From positions 3,930-67,929 of the forward strand of contig JAEYAG010000059.1 of the NCBI GenBank assembly GCA_023451265.1: a stretch of DNA of 64,000 nt. The letters are read 5' to 3'. The notes under the pieces are model-generated. The model did not search any database, had not been told where the DNA came from, and saw nothing but the letters and a program-made list of their open reading frames with translations. Positions within the stretch are counted from its first letter, which is position 1. Each line of letters opens with the position of its first letter. The position numbers and the translations under genes were made by a program. This DNA is from Actinomycetes bacterium. Its GTDB lineage: Bacteria > Actinomycetota > Actinomycetes > Actinomycetales > Microbacteriaceae. This document shows, piece by piece, positions 62,982 through 64,000 of this stretch.

Positions 62982-63935
62982 GTGCGGCTGTGGCCAACTC
63001 CTTCGATCCATCACTCGAGGCCGCCGCGGCGCCGGGTTTCGGCTGATGACGCACCGGTTCGAAGGAGTTGTGTACGGGCGCTCGCGCTGATCCTGTGCGT
63101 GACGGCGCCGCTGACCGGGTGCACCGCGGGCGCCGGGGGCACGTCGGCGACCGAGGCGGCCACCGCCCTCCCCGCCGGTGTGACGGTCGCCGTCACGCAG
63201 CTGCGCTCGGACGTCGCCGACCGGCAGGTCGAGGTGCAGGTGCACAACGGCTCCGATGAGGCGATCGAGATCGGGGCGGTGAGCCTCGACGATCCGCGGT
63301 TCGCGGCGCCCGCGACGCGGGTCGTCGACCGGACCTCCACCCTCGCCCCCGGGCGCACCGTGAACGTGCGCGTGCAGCTGGCCGGTGTCGTGTGCGACGC
63401 GACCGCGACGCCCGGCGCGACCGTCACCTTCGCGTACACGCAGGCAGGCCAGACCGGAACGGCCACTGCCGTGGCCGCCGAGGTGTTCCCGTTCCTCGAT
63501 GCGCTCCACGGGCGTGAGTGCGTCGCGGCCCGCACCGCCGAGGTCGCCGACATCACGTGGAGCGCGTTCACGGCGTCGGATGCCGGGGCCCCGGCATCCC
63601 TCGAGTTGTCGATCGTGCCGCGGCCGGGCGCCGCGACGACGGTCGTGGTCGAGGACGTGCGCGAGACGAACCTGCTGACGTTCGACGGCGTGGCCGACGG
63701 CGCGCTGCCGCTGGGTGTGACGGTCGACGGCGCCGATCCGTCCGCCCGGTCGATCGCGCTGCCGCTGCGGTCCGCGCGCTGCGACCCGCACGCCGTGCAG
63801 GAGGACAAACGCGGCACCGTGTTCACCCTGGACGTCGTGGTCGACGGCGAACCGGGCCAGTTCACGCTCGCCGCCGACGCCGCGCTCCGCGGCCGGATCC
63901 TCACCTGGGTCGCCGACTGGTGCGGCTACGGGTGA
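62982..63935 (+). CDS. Putative lipoprotein with unclear start
   Basis: The frame encodes a lipoprotein signal (ALALILCVTAPLTGC, lipobox LTGC) followed by an about 260-residue mature region with two Ig-like/beta-rich parts (VEVQVHNGSDEAIEIGAVSLDD; RTVNVRVQLAG) and four further Cys residues. The only formal start is GTG 62982, giving an implausible 30-residue charged prefix. The expected start after AAGGAG reads GTA instead of GTG (63071-63073 region), and the in-context GTG there leads to a 6-codon dead end. The gene may use GTG 62982 or may have lost its start. Function unknown. Confidence 0.65.
   Translation: MRLWPTPSIHHSRPPRRRVSADDAPVRRSCVRALALILCVTAPLTGCTAGAGGTSATEAATALPAGVTVAVTQLRSDVADRQVEVQVHNGSDEAIEIGAVSLDDPRFAAPATRVVDRTSTLAPGRTVNVRVQLAGVVCDATATPGATVTFAYTQAGQTGTATAVAAEVFPFLDALHGRECVAARTAEVADITWSAFTASDAGAPASLELSIVPRPGAATTVVVEDVRETNLLTFDGVADGALPLGVTVDGADPSARSIALPLRSARCDPHAVQEDKRGTVFTLDVVVDGEPGQFTLAADAALRGRILTWVADWCGYG
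62995..63070 (+). promoter_or_regulatory. 12-bp inverted repeat that can mask an AAGGAG ribosome site
   Basis: CAACTCCTTCGA (62995-63006) is exactly complementary to TCGAAGGAGTTG (63059-63070), with 52 nt between. The right arm contains AAGGAG, the best SD-like word before the lipoprotein. It starts 18 bases after the OSBS/NSAR stop, so it could also act as a long-loop terminator. Confidence 0.55.
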
Positions 63936-63945
63936 GAGGCCGCCG

Positions 63946-63986
63946 CGTTTCGTCTCGTCGCTGCGCTCCTCGCTCAACGACCGGGG
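63946..63986. repeat. Inverse copy of the GGTCGTTGAGCGAGC intergenic repeat
   Basis: CGTTTCGTCTCGTCGCTGCG through GCTCAACGACC is the reverse complement of the last unit at 59401-59513, with small changes. It follows the lipoprotein stop and may mark the 3' end of that transcript. Confidence 0.8.
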
Positions 63987-64000
63987 GCAGGCCCCACCGG

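Overview
The window is about 70% GC, nearly every gap carries the word GGATGCCG, GTG starts are frequent and adjacent genes are often joined by 4-base GTGA/ATGA overlaps. Gene content (MATE, M13 peptidase, split pcaD/pcaC, IclR-controlled pca genes, Ohr/OhrR) and these features suggest a chromosomal segment of a Gram-positive actinobacterium, most likely Microbacteriaceae such as Microbacterium. No rRNA, tRNA, CRISPR, phage or transposase gene was seen.

0-18 kb is mostly housekeeping: the 5' part of the NAD(P) transhydrogenase operon (pntA-pntB), pyrE, a HAD-IIA phosphatase coupled to two tiny membrane proteins, an SDR, a manganese unit (mntH-mntR with two 16-bp palindromes at the mntH start), a SpoU methyltransferase, a MATE pump, a DUF308-lipase fusion, an M13 peptidase coupled to a degenerate beta-lactamase-like protein, and a MarR/tannase divergent pair in which the tannase gene sits behind a 17-codon leader ORF and an SD-sequestering hairpin.

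17.5-36 kb is catabolic accessory DNA. It holds a MetE-like gene interrupted by an amber codon, a 5'-truncated extradiol dioxygenase abutting an aldehyde dehydrogenase, and a PadR-linked metF-purU-ligM unit that can remove methyl groups from methoxylated aromatics and dispose of the C1 as formate. It continues with a ten-gene operon (27-35.7 kb) combining an SDR, amidohydrolase, acyl-CoA dehydrogenase, MaoC hydratase, acyl-CoA ligase and a NitT/TauT-type ABC importer with two permeases, divergent from a MarR gene. Its substrate is not identifiable from sequence and it is the best candidate for an undescribed pathway. Three copies of a strictly organised 79-bp palindromic element lie at 18.7, 21.2 and 36.4 kb.

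38-52 kb is a complete protocatechuate branch of the beta-ketoadipate pathway. It comprises pobA, mobA, pcaHGBDC and pcaIJF with four IclR regulators and GTTC..GAAC-type palindromes, plus a second purU. Together with ligM this funnels vanillate-like compounds, 4-hydroxybenzoate and 3-hydroxybenzoate into protocatechuate and then succinyl-CoA plus acetyl-CoA.

52-58 kb looks like a levan locus: secreted levansucrase, a divergent sortase-anchored adhesin-like protein, a membrane-anchored GH32 fructanase and a GntR regulator, with a duplicated palindrome between the divergent promoters. It is followed by a racemase and an alpha/beta-hydrolase that are both truncated head to head. 58.7-64 kb carries a COG3375 GNAT and an OSBS/N-succinylamino-acid-racemase (a known functional pair), an atypical cyclase-family protein, ohrR-ohr with a palindromic OhrR box, and a lipoprotein gene whose natural start appears damaged. 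Shared ~29-bp intergenic repeats occur at 59.4 kb and at the right end.
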